Assembly: GCA_030144725.1 (NCBI GenBank)
Contig: JASKMD010000004.1
Coordinates: 8,959,339 to 9,023,338, forward strand
Source: Haematococcus lacustris
Taxonomy: Eukaryota; Chlorophyta; Chlorophyceae; Chlamydomonadales; Haematococcaceae
Length of the DNA stretch: 64,000 nucleotides
Reading direction: 5' to 3'
Shown: positions 63,640 to 64,000 of the stretch, in pieces
Layout of the letters: each line of letters opens with the position of its first letter
Numbering within the stretch: the first letter of the stretch is position 1
Notes under the pieces: model-generated
What the model was told of the DNA's origin: nothing
Seen by the model: the letters and a program-made list of their open reading frames with translations, nothing else
Databases searched by the model: none
Translations under genes and position numbers: made by a program

Positions 63640-64000
63640 GAAGTGCATGATAGTCAAACGATCAAATCTCGCCAGCCACTTGGAGTTGATTTTTTTTTCA
63701 AGTGCGTTGGCTTGCCAATGGGAAACTGAAGACTTCCATCAGAAAAAAAGTAACCCTTAGGTGGCACTTATAATGCGATCTTTTCTGCGAGTGTATAGGC
63801 TCCAGAATGGTGTCTTTCAACAAGACAGCGACGAAGCGTTACACGGCATTGTGATGGGATAAGCGTGGTGTGATGGGATGTGATGGGATAAGCGTGGTGT
63901 GATGGTAGTGATGGGGTAGGGAGCATCGCCTGTGCGTGACGTGGGGAGTGACGTTTGACTGAGAGGTGGTGGCCGGGCTGTCCTCACAGCTGCTCCATGC
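63640..64000. other. Intergenic sequence with dispersed repeat, no gene recognised
   Basis: 63850-63915 contains tandem GTGATGGGATAAGCGTG units, and the region to 63985 resembles 32765-32885. No ORF with coding character was found. Confidence 0.45.

Overview
This window looks like nuclear DNA of a chlamydomonadalean green alga, probably Haematococcus or a close relative. The evidence is GC-rich sequence, multi-exon genes with short GT-AG introns, TGTAA poly(A)-type signals, interstitial CCCTAA-like tracts, a flagellar gene, a Dualen/RandI-type LINE (a family described from Chlamydomonas), and very dense micro- and minisatellites. The species call rests on memory of such sequences; no database search was possible.

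Layout. 161-11059 (+) holds 19 exons covering the C-terminal 1045 residues of a CFAP57/FAP57-like ciliary WD40 and coiled-coil protein; its 5' part lies outside the window. 11-14.5 kb is repeat-rich and apparently non-genic. 14977-15291 (+) is a tiny seed-maturation-protein (SMP) domain gene. 15.83-18.58 kb is a CCCCG pentamer satellite running into a 500-N gap. 19526-24599 (-) encodes the N-terminal 544 residues of transcription elongation factor SPT6, cut off at that gap. It is divergent, across 185 bp, from a complete HAKAI-type RING E3 ligase gene (24785-26026, +). 27781-30266 (-), perhaps extending to 31.3 kb, is a transposase-like gene with a 19-bp frame-shifting duplication. 33680-35476 (-) is an intact F-box-like/LRR gene. 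36.8-37.4 kb holds a frameshifted dispersed ORF.

From 39.3 kb to the end the window is dominated by arrays built around the 10-bp palindrome CCAGTACTGG. The main array (45205-62885) is interrupted by an intact 10.7-kb LINE (47693-58429, minus). Its single 3538-codon ORF carries a 2A-like motif, two cysteine-protease-like modules, an APE endonuclease, reverse transcriptase, PHD finger, RNase H and a restriction-like endonuclease. A 342-bp foldback element sits in the same array. The array edge at 62.9-63.2 kb reappears inverted at 40.15-40.49 kb, so array plus flank behaves as one dispersed unit.

A second repeat system, at 13.2-13.6 kb and 41.5-44.5 kb, contains at least eight copies of a roughly 77-nt segment with intron-like ends (GTGAGTGG...TTTGCTGCAG). 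Four copies are exactly 77 nt, which makes it a candidate introner-like family.

The host genes have no operon-like relationship. They concern cilia (CFAP57), transcription elongation (SPT6), probably RNA m6A methylation (HAKAI) and desiccation or stress (SMP domain).
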